From contig NZ_JASHIC010000016.1 of the NCBI RefSeq assembly GCF_030056705.1, positions 124,001 to 188,000 on the forward strand: 64,000 bases of DNA, given 5' to 3'. Under the pieces are notes generated by a model. It did not search any database. It saw only the letters and a list, made by a program, of their open reading frames with translations, and was not told where the DNA came from. Within the stretch, counting starts at the first letter, position 1; each line of letters opens with the position of its first letter. The position numbers and the translations under genes are program-made. Positions 9,525-18,020 of this stretch are shown here, piece after piece. This DNA is from Flectobacillus longus (GTDB lineage: Bacteria; Bacteroidota; Bacteroidia; Cytophagales; Spirosomataceae).

Positions 9525-9557
9525 TTTGGGTGACACCCTACAAATTCTGTAATTTTG
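9525..9557 (+). promoter_or_regulatory. Promoter of aspS
   Basis: TTTG at 9525-9528 and TAATTTTG at 9550-9557, 21 bases apart, match the Bacteroidota -33/-7 promoter. Transcription would begin near 9562, leaving a leader of about 84 bases. Confidence 0.7.
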
Positions 9558-9572
9558 CGAATTATTTAGCTC

Positions 9573-9634
9573 GGACAAGCATGTCCATATTTTTTCATAA
9601 ATAAGAGATTACATAGACGGACAATACCGTCCGT
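9573..9634 (+). promoter_or_regulatory. Tandem GGACAA-N4-GTCC hairpins in the aspS leader
   Basis: Two short hairpins of the same design lie in the leader: 9573-9586 (GGACAAGCATGTCC) followed by a T-run, and 9619-9632 (GGACAATACCGTCC), which extends to a 6-bp stem 9617-9622/9629-9634 ending 11 bases before the start codon. They are 46 bases apart. Function unknown; a translational or autoregulatory role is speculation. Confidence 0.4.
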
Positions 9635-9645
9635 ATCAAAAACTT

Positions 9646-11409
9646 ATGTTAAGAACTCACAACAACGGCGAACTTCGTATCGCTAACGTAAACGAAATCG
9701 TAACGCTTTGTGGCTGGGTACAACGTACTCGTGACAAAGGTGGTATGATTTGGATTGACCTCCGTGACCGCTATGGTATTACCCAATTGATGTTAGAAGA
9801 GGGTAAAACTCCAAAAGAAGCCATCGAAACTGCTCGTTCACTTGGACGTGAATTTGTGATTTCGGTGACTGGTACTGTAGTTGAGCGTCTTTCGAAAAAT
9901 GATAAACTACCTACTGGAGATATTGAAGTAAAGGTAACAGAATTGAATATTTTGAACGCTGCAAAACTTCCTCCATTCTTAATTGAAGATGAAACAGATG
10001 GTGGCGATGATATTCGTATGAAATATCGTTACCTTGATTTACGTCGTAATCCTGTTCGCCAGAACTTGATTTTGCGTCATAAAATGGCTCAAGAAGTACG
10101 CTCGTACCTCGACAAGCAAGGATTTATCGAAGTAGAAACACCTGTTTTGATTAAATCTACGCCAGAAGGTGCGCGTGACTTTGTGGTTCCTTCACGTATG
10201 AACCCAGGTGAGTTTTATGCATTGCCTCAGTCTCCTCAAACATTTAAGCAGCTTTTGATGGTATCAGGCTTTGACCGTTACTTCCAAATTGTAAAATGTT
10301 TCCGCGACGAAGACTTACGTGCAGACCGCCAACCTGAGTTTACTCAAATCGACTGCGAAATGTCATTTATCGAGCAAGAAGATATTCTTCAAATGTTCGA
10401 AGGATTGGTTCGTCAATTGTTCCAAAACTTGAAAGGTCTTGAAATCAACGAAATCTCTCGTATGACTTATGCTCATGCCATGAAGTATTATGGTTCTGAC
10501 AAACCAGATATTCGTTTTGGTATGGAGTTTTATGAGTTGAAAAGCGAAGAGGTTGATTTAACTTCTGGTAAAAACTTCCCAGTATTCGATGCCGCATCAG
10601 TAGTAGTTGGTATCAATGCAAAAGGTTGTGCCGAATACACTCGTAAGCAAGCAGATGAGTTGACAGACTTTGTAAAACGCCCTCAAATTGGCGCAAAAGG
10701 CTTGATTTATGTACGTTACAATGCTGATGGTTCAATCAAATCTTCGGTAGATAAATTCTATTCGGAAGAGGATTTGAAAAAATGGATTGAAGCAGCAAAT
10801 GCACAACCAGGCGATTTATTGTTGATTTTGTGTGGTGATGGAGACAAACCAAGAAAGCAATTAAACGAATTGCGTTTAGAAATGGGTAACCGTTTGGGCT
10901 TGCGTAATCCTAACGAATACTCAGTACACTGGGTTGTTGACTTCCCATTGTTGGAGCACAGCGAAGAAGAAAATCGTTGGTTTGCAATGCACCACCCATT
11001 CACGTCTCCTAAGCCAGAAGATATCGAATTCTTGAAATCAGGTGATTTAGGTAAAATCCGTGCCAATGCTTATGATATGGTTATCAACGGTGTTGAAGTA
11101 GGTGGTGGTTCAATTCGTATTTTCCAAAAAGATCTTCAAGCTAAAATGTTTGAAACGCTTGGATTCTCTGACGAAGAAGCAAAACACCAATTTGGCTTCT
11201 TGATGGATGCCTTCGAATATGGCGCTCCTCCTCACGGTGGTTTAGCATTTGGTTTCGACCGTCTTTGCTCATTATTTGGTGGTTCTGACTCAATTCGTGA
11301 CTTTATTGCCTTCCCGAAAAACAACTCAGGACGTGATGTAATGATTGATTCTCCATCTACGATTGATGCGAAACAATTGGATGAATTAAAAATCAGAACT
11401 ATCGTATAG
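9646..11409 (+). CDS. aspS: Aspartyl-tRNA synthetase
   Basis: 587 residues, a class II synthetase of the bacterial type that charges tRNA-Asp. It begins with an OB-fold anticodon-binding domain, followed by the catalytic core with motif 2 ([18 protein letters not shown], about 222-239), the inserted GAD domain and motif 3 (GLAFGFDRL near the C-terminus). The length fits bacterial AspRS rather than the shorter archaeal form. The gene has its own promoter and a structured leader, and ends in a bidirectional terminator. Confidence 0.97.
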   Translation: MLRTHNNGELRIANVNEIVTLCGWVQRTRDKGGMIWIDLRDRYGITQLMLEEGKTPKEAIETARSLGREFVISVTGTVVERLSKNDKLPTGDIEVKVTELNILNAAKLPPFLIEDETDGGDDIRMKYRYLDLRRNPVRQNLILRHKMAQEVRSYLDKQGFIEVETPVLIKSTPEGARDFVVPSRMNPGEFYALPQSPQTFKQLLMVSGFDRYFQIVKCFRDEDLRADRQPEFTQIDCEMSFIEQEDILQMFEGLVRQLFQNLKGLEINEISRMTYAHAMKYYGSDKPDIRFGMEFYELKSEEVDLTSGKNFPVFDAASVVVGINAKGCAEYTRKQADELTDFVKRPQIGAKGLIYVRYNADGSIKSSVDKFYSEEDLKKWIEAANAQPGDLLLILCGDGDKPRKQLNELRLEMGNRLGLRNPNEYSVHWVVDFPLLEHSEEENRWFAMHHPFTSPKPEDIEFLKSGDLGKIRANAYDMVINGVEVGGGSIRIFQKDLQAKMFETLGFSDEEAKHQFGFLMDAFEYGAPPHGGLAFGFDRLCSLFGGSDSIRDFIAFPKNNSGRDVMIDSPSTIDAKQLDELKIRTIV

Positions 11410-11430
11410 GATTTGATTTTGAGTTATAAT

Positions 11431-11465
11431 AAAAAACGGCAAAGATTAACTCTTTGCCGTTTTTT
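11431..11465. terminator. Bidirectional terminator between aspS and the dikinase-like gene
   Basis: Perfect 15-bp stem (11431-11445 with 11451-11465) with a 5-base loop and A/T runs at both ends, between convergent genes. Confidence 0.85.
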
Positions 11466-11484
11466 ATTTCCCGCTATAAATACC

Positions 11485-13425
11485 TTACTCTGGCAAAATA
11501 TGATTACGTAGCAATCGAGCCTGTTTGAAATATAAGAAATATTGTCCGTCAGCATTTTTTACTACTTTAAACTCAATATCTGTACTATACAACTGATTAT
11601 CGCCTGATTGTTTCTGACGATTTATCAGTGCTTGATGTACTTTGATTGCATTGATTCGTAGTACCTTAAGTAAGGTCGCAACTTGTTCATTATCCAAAAA
11701 CACTTTTCCTATATTTGAACGACCTTTTATTGAGCTTACAACGCCATTTTGACCTACTAAAAAGGCCTCGGGCTTATCATTTTTCTTCGGGTTTGCTACT
11801 TCATTTTCGCATGGTTGGGTATTGACTAATACATCCACATTTCCACTCTTTTCATGTGGCGTAACCAAAATGACCCCATTGGCATATTCATCTACAAAAG
11901 CTGGACTCACCAAAATAGCCATAGCCACCTTTTTGTGGTCAATCCCAAAATATTCTCTTTCCTCAAATGCTTCATCGTTCCACAATGAAGCATAAACCTT
12001 TGTTATTTTTTCGGCTAAAACTTTATCATTATCTGCCACATTAAATCCTTTGGAGGTATATAAACCTGCTCCATTGAACTGGGGCAAATCTTCGCAATTA
12101 GTTGAGCTACGAAGTTTCACTTTTTTTCCTGCATAGTATTTATTCAATATCCCATGCAAAGACTCAAGCATTGCCACACTTGGGGTGCTTTTAGTAATCA
12201 CACTTCGAATTCTAGCTAGTGCTTTTTGTTTTTCAGACTTATTTAAAGTGTGTTTTTTACTCAAAAAAAAGTTTATTTCTTTATCAGCTCCTTGTGTTAA
12301 TAAATCCATATAGGGCTTAAAACCAATTGCATAAGCAGGTAAAACATATTCTTCGCCAAGCAGTTCATGTATCAGGGCATAATTATTGGCTTTAGCACCT
12401 ATTAAGCTAACTTTTTGGTACTGTTTAAAGTGTTTATTGAGCGGAATAGTAGATTCAAACGTCAATTCGGGACTAGGTATATTTACTTTTTGAGGTTGAT
12501 TTTTTTCTCGAAATTTAGTTGCATAATCTGCTGTAACAGTTTTGATAATCAGCTTTTGAAACTTCGGATTTATTTCGACTATACTCCCAATATTAGCCTT
12601 AAGTTCGGGCCAGGCCGAAAGACTTGTCAATGAAATATTTAAGGTTTTTCGATTTTTAGCTAAAAGATTTATATGTGAAAGTGGCGTCTGAGGCTCAAGT
12701 GTAATAATACCCGCCAATGGAGGTACTCTTTCAGGAATATGCTCAAAGATTGCAATATCTTGTGGGGTTAAGGTGGTCATATCTTTTTCATTTTTGACAT
12801 AAACCAAACGCCCTACTGCCACAACCTCATTGAGCACCTCCATCTTAAATCCATCAAAATGCTTAATGAGTGTCATTGGCGCAATTGTATTGAGCTGTTG
12901 TTTTTTGAAAAAAGGCTCTAATACTTGTTGACTCAATATGTGTTTTTCTTTGGTATTGACTACCACCAAAGGCTTACCTTTAAACTGCTTATACGTAGTG
13001 GATATCAGTTTTGTTAGCTTTATAATATCATTTGCCATCAAGGCAGGCGTATCATCGTAAGAATAATCTTCAACCCTTACAGCATAGGTATATTTCTGCC
13101 CTTTTATTACATAAGGTTTTGTGCTTAAATCATATACAAAAAAAGGAAGGTATTCTCGTGTTTTTGAAGTAGATACAAGTGCCTTAAATTGTTTGAAAGT
13201 AATAGTTCTACCTAATTTTTTATTTACAAACTCAGCATGCCCTCGTGTTACTTTGGGGTCGTAGATATATACCTTGGCAGTAGAATTCCAGTCAACAGCG
13301 ACACCTGTCCATGCTGGTAAAGCTCCGTAAGCTAAGAACTTATATTTACTAATTTCTTGAGCCTGTAATCTGATTTGGCTAAAGCACAAAACTAAGATAA
13401 CAACATAATAAGTTGACTTTGACAT
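11485..13425 (-). CDS. Exported dikinase-like protein with phosphohistidine and PPDK/PEP-synthase ATP-binding domains
   Basis: 646 residues from the ATG at 13425 (the longer frame starts at TTG). Residues about 5-23 form a signal peptide ending QAQE, so the protein should be exported. Residues 249-258 read LSHINLLAKN with H251, resembling the phosphohistidine motif of glucan water dikinases (LSHVSVRARN). The C-terminal half has GAKANNYALI (343-352) and RSSTNCEDLP (439-448), as in the ATP-grasp domain of PPDK/PEP synthase, and ends with an IEF...YFKQAR element. His domain before ATP domain is the order in alpha-glucan dikinases, whereas PEP synthase has the reverse order. Substrate unknown; a periplasmic or surface location is puzzling for an ATP-dependent enzyme. 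Confidence 0.65.
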   Translation of the reverse strand: MSKSTYYVVILVLCFSQIRLQAQEISKYKFLAYGALPAWTGVAVDWNSTAKVYIYDPKVTRGHAEFVNKKLGRTITFKQFKALVSTSKTREYLPFFVYDLSTKPYVIKGQKYTYAVRVEDYSYDDTPALMANDIIKLTKLISTTYKQFKGKPLVVVNTKEKHILSQQVLEPFFKKQQLNTIAPMTLIKHFDGFKMEVLNEVVAVGRLVYVKNEKDMTTLTPQDIAIFEHIPERVPPLAGIITLEPQTPLSHINLLAKNRKTLNISLTSLSAWPELKANIGSIVEINPKFQKLIIKTVTADYATKFREKNQPQKVNIPSPELTFESTIPLNKHFKQYQKVSLIGAKANNYALIHELLGEEYVLPAYAIGFKPYMDLLTQGADKEINFFLSKKHTLNKSEKQKALARIRSVITKSTPSVAMLESLHGILNKYYAGKKVKLRSSTNCEDLPQFNGAGLYTSKGFNVADNDKVLAEKITKVYASLWNDEAFEEREYFGIDHKKVAMAILVSPAFVDEYANGVILVTPHEKSGNVDVLVNTQPCENEVANPKKNDKPEAFLVGQNGVVSSIKGRSNIGKVFLDNEQVATLLKVLRINAIKVHQALINRQKQSGDNQLYSTDIEFKVVKNADGQYFLYFKQARLLRNHILPE

Positions 13426-13585
13426 AATCTTCAAGGTTGTATTATTTTTAGGATCGGGTATAATTATTGGTAAAAAATTTATTGGTACTAATCTATTTAC
13501 ACCTTGAATATACGCTAAGATATTGAGTGAACACTCAATTATTAAAAGTTATAATCAAAAACTTATCTAATGGTCGTCAAAAAGA

Positions 13586-13629
13586 AAAGGTCTTTATGTA
13601 AAAGAAAATTCTTTTACATAAAGACCTTT
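13586..13629 (-). terminator. Terminator of leuA
   Basis: Perfect 21-bp stem (13586-13606 with 13609-13629) just downstream of the leuA stop codon on the minus strand, followed in that direction by a T-rich stretch. Confidence 0.75.
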
Positions 13630-13654
13630 GATACTTATATCAAAATAGTAGAGC

Positions 13655-14794
13655 TTAGCCCACTAATTCTTTCAAATCTTCGTCGTTTAATTGTTTACGC
13701 TCATCGGCCATCAACAAGAAACGTGTGTACAACTTATCAAGCTCTGGTTTTTCAAACTCAAAACCTAATAATTGCAAACGGTGACGCAAAGCAGCACGAC
13801 CCGAACGAGACGTCAATACAATTGCTGAAGAAGGAACACCTACATCTTCAGGATTCATGATTTCGTAGTTTTGTGCGTGCTTCAAGAAACCATCTTGGTG
13901 AATACCCGACGAGTGAGCAAATGCGTTAGCACCAACTACTGCCTTATTAGCCTGTACTGGCATACCCATCAAGTTAGAAACCATCAATGAAGTTGGGTAC
14001 AAGAATTTAGGATTAATACCAGTTTCGAAATCTAAGCCTTTGTGTACATTCAAAATCATCGCAATCTCTTCCAATGAAGTGTTACCAGCTCTCTCGCCGA
14101 TACCATTGATTGTTACCTCTACCTGACGAGCACCCGCTTGGATACCTGCAATGGTATTGGCTGTAGCCAAACCTAAGTCATTGTGGTTGTGCATTGAGAT
14201 GGTAGCTTGGTGAATATTCGAAACGTTTTCGAATAAGTAGCTAATACGCTCGTGCATTTGGTTTGGCAACAAATAACCTGTTGTATCTGGTAAGTTTACT
14301 ACAGTAGCTCCTGCGGCAATAACAGCTTCAGTCAATTGAGCCAAAAATGCTAAGTCTGCACGACCAGCATCTTCTGCAAAAAACTCTACGTCCTCTACAA
14401 AACTCTTTGCATATTTTACAGCCCAAACTCCTTGTTCAATGATTTTTTCACGAGTAGAGTTGAACTTGTACTGAATGTGAACATCAGAAGAACCGATACC
14501 CGTGTGGATACGTGGCCTTTTGGCATGTTTTAAGGCCGCAGCGGCTGCATCAATATCCTCTTTTTTGGCACGAGTCAAACCACAAACAGTGGCATTCTTC
14601 ACGAGTTTAGCAATCTCCTCTACAGAACGGAAATCACCTGGAGACGAAATTGGGAAACCAGCTTCGATAATATCTACCCCGAGTAATTCCAATTGTTCAG
14701 CAACCTGCAATTTTTCTTCTGTGTTCAACTGACAGCCCGGAACTTGCTCGCCATCACGCAATGTTGTGTCGAATATTTGAATTCTTTGACTCAT
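13655..14794 (-). CDS. leuA: 2-isopropylmalate synthase, short form without regulatory domain
   Basis: 379 residues. It condenses 2-oxoisovalerate with acetyl-CoA, the committed step of leucine synthesis. The HMGL-like TIM barrel shows [13 protein letters not shown] (8-20, metal ligand D14), HNHNDLG (202-208, ligands H202 and H204) and [11 protein letters not shown] (230-240, N238). The protein ends just after the barrel and subdomain I, so the C-terminal LeuA dimer domain that binds leucine (full-length enzymes are near 510 residues) is absent; direct leucine feedback by that domain is therefore not expected. Homocitrate or citramalate synthase are alternatives but fit the motifs less well. 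It stands apart from other leu/ilv genes and is preceded by a leader-peptide attenuator. Confidence 0.88.
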   Translation of the reverse strand: MSQRIQIFDTTLRDGEQVPGCQLNTEEKLQVAEQLELLGVDIIEAGFPISSPGDFRSVEEIAKLVKNATVCGLTRAKKEDIDAAAAALKHAKRPRIHTGIGSSDVHIQYKFNSTREKIIEQGVWAVKYAKSFVEDVEFFAEDAGRADLAFLAQLTEAVIAAGATVVNLPDTTGYLLPNQMHERISYLFENVSNIHQATISMHNHNDLGLATANTIAGIQAGARQVEVTINGIGERAGNTSLEEIAMILNVHKGLDFETGINPKFLYPTSLMVSNLMGMPVQANKAVVGANAFAHSSGIHQDGFLKHAQNYEIMNPEDVGVPSSAIVLTSRSGRAALRHRLQLLGFEFEKPELDKLYTRFLLMADERKQLNDEDLKELVG

Positions 14795-14863
14795 GACTTT
14801 TTTAAGGGATTGATGATTTGTTTAATGTTGTTTCTTGGTTACAAAATAGTCGTTGCAATGGGT

Positions 14864-14900
14864 AAAAAAAAACCTTTCCTCAGTTGGTTGTGAGAAAAGG
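14864..14900 (-). terminator. Attenuator terminator upstream of leuA
   Basis: On the minus strand a 10-bp stem (14900-14891 with 14882-14873, one G-U pair) with an 8-base loop is followed by nine consecutive T residues (14872-14864). This is a canonical intrinsic terminator placed about 70 bases before the leuA start, inside the leader, so it would stop transcription before the gene unless prevented. Confidence 0.85.
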
Positions 14901-14920
14901 CTTCAATTTGCACAAAAGAA

Positions 14921-14959
14921 CCTTATCTCACTAATCAGCGAGGAGCTTAATGATGATAA
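14921..14959 (-). promoter_or_regulatory. Antiterminator and pause-hairpin segments of the leuA leader
   Basis: The segment at 14930-14921 (TGAGATAAGG on the minus strand) can pair at 9 of 10 positions with the 5' arm of the terminator, CCTTTTCTCA, which would prevent the terminator. The same segment can instead pair with bases 14959-14951 inside the leader frame (GATAA with TTATC, TGAT with ATCA, across a bulge), giving the alternative fold expected when the ribosome does not stall. Confidence 0.6.
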
Positions 14960-14987
14960 AAGATTTATTTGTGCTATTATTTTCCAT
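14931..14987 (-). CDS. Leader peptide of leuA with Ile and Leu control codons
   Basis: A frame of 18 codons from ATG 14987 to TAG 14931 encodes MENNSTNKSFIIIKLLAD. Codons 11-13 are Ile (ATC ATC ATT) and 15-16 are Leu (CTC CTC), and CTC should be an uncommon Leu codon in this AT-rich genome. The Phe-Ile-Ile codons overlap the segment that pairs with the antiterminator, so a ribosome stalled on scarce Ile- or Leu-tRNA would free the antiterminator. An in-frame TGA two codons before the ATG fixes the start. The -7 box ends 4 bases before the ATG, so translation may be leaderless. The peptide itself probably has no other function. Confidence 0.75.
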   Translation of the reverse strand: MENNSTNKSFIIIKLLAD

Positions 14988-14991
14988 ATAT

Positions 14992-15022
14992 CAAAGCTAT
15001 ATAAAATTATTGACTATACAAA
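14992..15022 (-). promoter_or_regulatory. Promoter of the leuA leader
   Basis: On the minus strand TTTG (15022-15019), a 19-base spacer and TAGCTTTG (14999-14992) match the Bacteroidota promoter consensus exactly. Transcription would begin near 14987, at the ATG of the leader peptide. Confidence 0.75.
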
Positions 15023-15073
15023 AATCAAGTTTGCCAGAAAGGATAAAAAAGATTGGATTTTTAATTATTTTAA

Positions 15074-15129
15074 AGAATAAAATTCTATTATATATACCCA
15101 ATAGGCTATCTTTTTAGAATAAAATTCTA
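15074..15129. promoter_or_regulatory. Pair of identical AGAATAAAATTCTA palindromes (candidate Lrp operators)
   Basis: The 14-mer AGAATAAAATTCTA occurs at 15074-15087 and again at 15116-15129, 42 bp apart (about four helical turns). The second copy is embedded in a 13-bp inverted repeat (15108-15120 with 15124-15136). The second copy with its preceding T matches 13 of 15 positions of the enterobacterial Lrp consensus. They lie 52-107 bp upstream of the leuA leader -33 box. The same half-sites occur in the lrp promoter at 23546-23558. Confidence 0.6.
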
Positions 15130-15330
15130 AAAAGATTGTTACTAAAAACTATTCTTTATGTAAAAATAAGATTTTTTTTCGATTCTTAACTTTTTTATTA
15201 TCTCAAACTCATTCAGAATTCATACTTTTTTTGAAACTTTACTTTTTCAATAAAAATTGTATTTTATTAAGATTTTAAAATTAAAAGAGCATAAGCACAA
15301 AAGGATAAAACGTGATGCTCTTCTTATATC

Positions 15331-17109
15331 ATGACAAACAATCCTTATATATCTCTTTTAAAAACTGCTTGGCAATATGCTCGACAAGAGAAAAAACGTT
15401 TCTTGCTGGTTTATGCACTTTTTATTGTTGCCAATGTTATTTTTTCCTTGAATCCTATTTGGTACGGTTGGTTTATCGACAAGATTCAGCTCAAGGGCGT
15501 AGACGTCCTCAAAGATACATGGATTTATGGCTTGGGCTTTTTGCTATTACGCTTTATAGAATGGTCATTTCATGGTACTGCACGTGTAATGGAACGCAGT
15601 TTGGCTTTTAATCTTAGTCGAAATTTTTTACAAGAGCTTTATCATCAAACCCTGCATTTGCCTGTAAAGTGGCATCAGGATAATCATAGCGGTGCTACCA
15701 TCAACCGTATTCGTAAAGCTTATGAAGCTTTGAAAACCTTCTTTCAAGATGGGTTTATGTATTTGCACGCATTTTCCAAGTTCTTCTTTTCCTTTATTGC
15801 TATGCTTTACTTTTCTCCACTGTTCGGCACTATTGGGGTACTTCTTGGAATTTTTACGATTTGGGTAATTGCTCAATTTGATAAACCTTTTATCAAAGCC
15901 CTCGACGAAACCAACGAACGTGAACACGTGGTATCTTCAACGCTTTTTGATAGCCTTTCTAACATCATTACAGTGATTACGCTTCGTTTGGAAAAACAAA
16001 TGGAACAAAGTTTAGTCGACAAAATCAAATATGTATTTGCCCCTTTTCGTAAACAGGTTGTAATCAACGAATGGAAGTGGTTTGTAGCTGATATGCTTGT
16101 AGGAATTATTTATGTTGTGATTACGGTAGGGTATGTGTATCAAAACTGGGAAGTTGGAAAAGTTTTTATGGTGGGAGGTTTGGTTACGCTTTTGGGTTAT
16201 GTGAATAATTTTACGAGTGTGTTTCATGATGTTGCTTGGCTTTATACTCAAATTATTCAGCATAATACCGACGTTCAAACGGCTCGGAATATCTCGCAGG
16301 CGTATCGAGAACACCATCGCCCAGAAGAAGTCGAATCGCTTCCAATCAATTGGAATGCTCTGACAATTTCAAATCTCAATTTTTCTCATCAAGAAAATTA
16401 CAGTTTAGAAAACAAATCTCAGGCATTACATAAGCTCAAAATCCAAATCAATAAAGGAAAGCGTATTGCTTTTATTGGCGAAAGTGGTTCAGGAAAAAGT
16501 ACGCTATTGGCTTTACTTCGTGGTTTGTATGAGCCCGAAAAAGGTGTTCAAATCGACTTGGATGGTAAAACCAAGAATGATATTGGTATTTTGGCGGAAA
16601 CAGTTACGCTATTTCCTCAAGAACCAGAGATTTTTGAAAATACCATCGAATACAATATCACTCTCGGCTTGCCATTTGAGGAGTCAGATATTTTGCAAGT
16701 CTGTGAAGTAGCTCAATTTGCAGATGTTATCAAACAATTACCCAATGGCTTACAGTCCAATATTCAGGAAAAGGGCGTAAATCTATCGGGAGGGCAAAAA
16801 CAGCGTTTGGCTTTGGCACGCGGCGTACTGGCAGCACGTAGTTCACAAATTATACTGCTCGACGAACCAACAAGTAGCGTTGACCCTAAAACCGAGGTCT
16901 TGATTTACCAGCAATTATTTAGAGAATTTGAAGGAAAAGCCGTGTTATCAACCTTACACAGGTTGCATTTATTGAGTCAGTTTGACTATGTGTATATCCT
17001 CGAAAAAGGACATATCGTAGATGAGGGCAGTTTTGAGTATTTGCTAGAAAACAGTGCTATTTTTCAAGAATTATGGAAACATCAAAAAGAAAGTCAACGC
17101 ATCTCGTAG
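15331..17109 (+). CDS. ABC exporter, fused permease and ATPase
   Basis: 592 residues, a half-transporter of the exporter type that should work as a dimer in the inner membrane. The membrane domain spans about 20-320 with roughly six helices. The nucleotide-binding domain has Walker A GESGSGKST (383-391), Q-loop Q430, signature LSGGQKQRLALARG (485-498), Walker B ILLDE (508-512) and H-loop H543. All ATPase residues are present, so it should be active. Substrate cannot be told from sequence. It is divergent from leuA and shares the region with the palindromes at 15074-15129; it converges on the AraC gene with an 10-base gap. Confidence 0.85.
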   Translation: MTNNPYISLLKTAWQYARQEKKRFLLVYALFIVANVIFSLNPIWYGWFIDKIQLKGVDVLKDTWIYGLGFLLLRFIEWSFHGTARVMERSLAFNLSRNFLQELYHQTLHLPVKWHQDNHSGATINRIRKAYEALKTFFQDGFMYLHAFSKFFFSFIAMLYFSPLFGTIGVLLGIFTIWVIAQFDKPFIKALDETNEREHVVSSTLFDSLSNIITVITLRLEKQMEQSLVDKIKYVFAPFRKQVVINEWKWFVADMLVGIIYVVITVGYVYQNWEVGKVFMVGGLVTLLGYVNNFTSVFHDVAWLYTQIIQHNTDVQTARNISQAYREHHRPEEVESLPINWNALTISNLNFSHQENYSLENKSQALHKLKIQINKGKRIAFIGESGSGKSTLLALLRGLYEPEKGVQIDLDGKTKNDIGILAETVTLFPQEPEIFENTIEYNITLGLPFEESDILQVCEVAQFADVIKQLPNGLQSNIQEKGVNLSGGQKQRLALARGVLAARSSQIILLDEPTSSVDPKTEVLIYQQLFREFEGKAVLSTLHRLHLLSQFDYVYILEKGHIVDEGSFEYLLENSAIFQELWKHQKESQRIS

Positions 17110-17119
17110 GCTAGTTTCT

Positions 17120-17977
17120 TTATCCTTCTTTATAATGACTTGGCGTAACGTGGTATTTCTCTTTGAAGGCTTTGATAAAATGAGAAACGCTCTCGTAGCC
17201 AATTTCCATACTAATCTCCGAAACGTTCATGCCCGTATTTTCTAGTAAAAGTCGGGCATGTTCTAATCTTTTGTTTTTGAGCCAAAGAGCAGGCGAAGTA
17301 TGAAAACGTTTTTGAAAATCTCTTTTAAAAGCCGACAAGCTTCTTCCCGAAAGTCTCGAAAGCTCCTCCATCGACAAAGGTTTGAGATAATAACTATCCA
17401 TCAAAAACTCCAAATCAGCCTTTTCTCCTTTGTAAATATTATAAACAATTGATTTGAGTTTACCAGTGGGGTCAATTTCAAGTAAATGCAATAAAAGCTC
17501 TTGAAGCTTTAGATTCAGGAAGTGATTGAGATATTGTGTTTCGAGGTGAAAATAAGGGAAAATCGAGTCGATATATTTCTCCAAACTTTCATTGATACCA
17601 AATACCAATAGGCCTTGATTCGGGTCGGGTTCGACTAAGGTATTTTCGTGAAAAAGGCTCAAATGTCCTGCCACAAACTCTTTGAGTAGCTTTTCGTTAA
17701 AAAAGAAAACCAAACTTCGGTATTGCTTATTGATAGCCTCCTGCATGGTGTAATAGCCACGAGGAATGAATACGACATTACCTTTTTTGACACGAATATC
17801 TTGCTCGGGAGTGACAAACTTCTTTTCGCCCTCCAGTACAAATATTAAAGCATGTTCTTCAAAAAACACTTCATTTTTGAGCGGTGGGTCCTGATTTCGA
17901 TAAGCTACAAAAGTCATATCCTTAATTTTTAAGGACTGAAACTCGCCTGCATGTATGAAAGAAGGAACCCGTATCAT
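17120..17977 (-). CDS. AraC family transcriptional regulator
   Basis: 285 residues from the ATG at 17977. The N-terminal part (about 1-160) looks like a cupin-type sensor domain; the C-terminal 100 residues hold two helix-turn-helix units typical of AraC/XylS (MEELSRLSGRSLSAFKRDFQ and VSEISMEIGYESVSHFIKAFK). The first ATG of the frame (17998) lies in the stem of the lptD terminator, so the later ATG, eight codons in, is preferred. It is downstream of lptD but separated by that terminator. Converging on the ABC exporter gene, it may regulate it, but this is only from position. Confidence 0.85.
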   Translation of the reverse strand: MIRVPSFIHAGEFQSLKIKDMTFVAYRNQDPPLKNEVFFEEHALIFVLEGEKKFVTPEQDIRVKKGNVVFIPRGYYTMQEAINKQYRSLVFFFNEKLLKEFVAGHLSLFHENTLVEPDPNQGLLVFGINESLEKYIDSIFPYFHLETQYLNHFLNLKLQELLLHLLEIDPTGKLKSIVYNIYKGEKADLEFLMDSYYLKPLSMEELSRLSGRSLSAFKRDFQKRFHTSPALWLKNKRLEHARLLLENTGMNVSEISMEIGYESVSHFIKAFKEKYHVTPSHYKEG

Positions 17978-17988
17978 AAGAAAAAGAA

Positions 17989-18006
17989 GCCGTTGCATGC
18001 AACGGC
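17989..18006 (-). terminator. Terminator of lptD
   Basis: Perfect 18-base palindrome GCCGTTGCATGCAACGGC, followed on the minus strand by a T-rich stretch, 15 bases after the lptD stop codon. Confidence 0.7.
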
Positions 18007-18020
18007 TTTAATGAATATTT

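Larger units (their letters stand above)
14795..15330. other. Divergent regulatory region leuA / ABC exporter
   Basis: 536 bases between the divergent starts of leuA and the ABC exporter. From left to right it holds the leuA attenuator terminator (14864-14900), antiterminator segment (14921-14930), leader peptide frame (14931-14987), minus-strand promoter (14992-15022) and two palindromes (15074-15129). The remaining 200 bases before the ABC gene are very AT-rich; no TAnnTTTG promoter was found for that gene. Confidence 0.7.

Noticed and set aside
14853-15080. 75-codon plus-strand frame before the ABC exporter
   Set aside because: It runs over the leuA attenuator and promoter on the other strand, and its sequence is explained by those elements.
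15331-17977. ABC exporter and AraC regulator as a defence or antibiotic island
   Set aside because: Both have ordinary composition, no mobile-element traces are near, and the only link is convergent adjacency.
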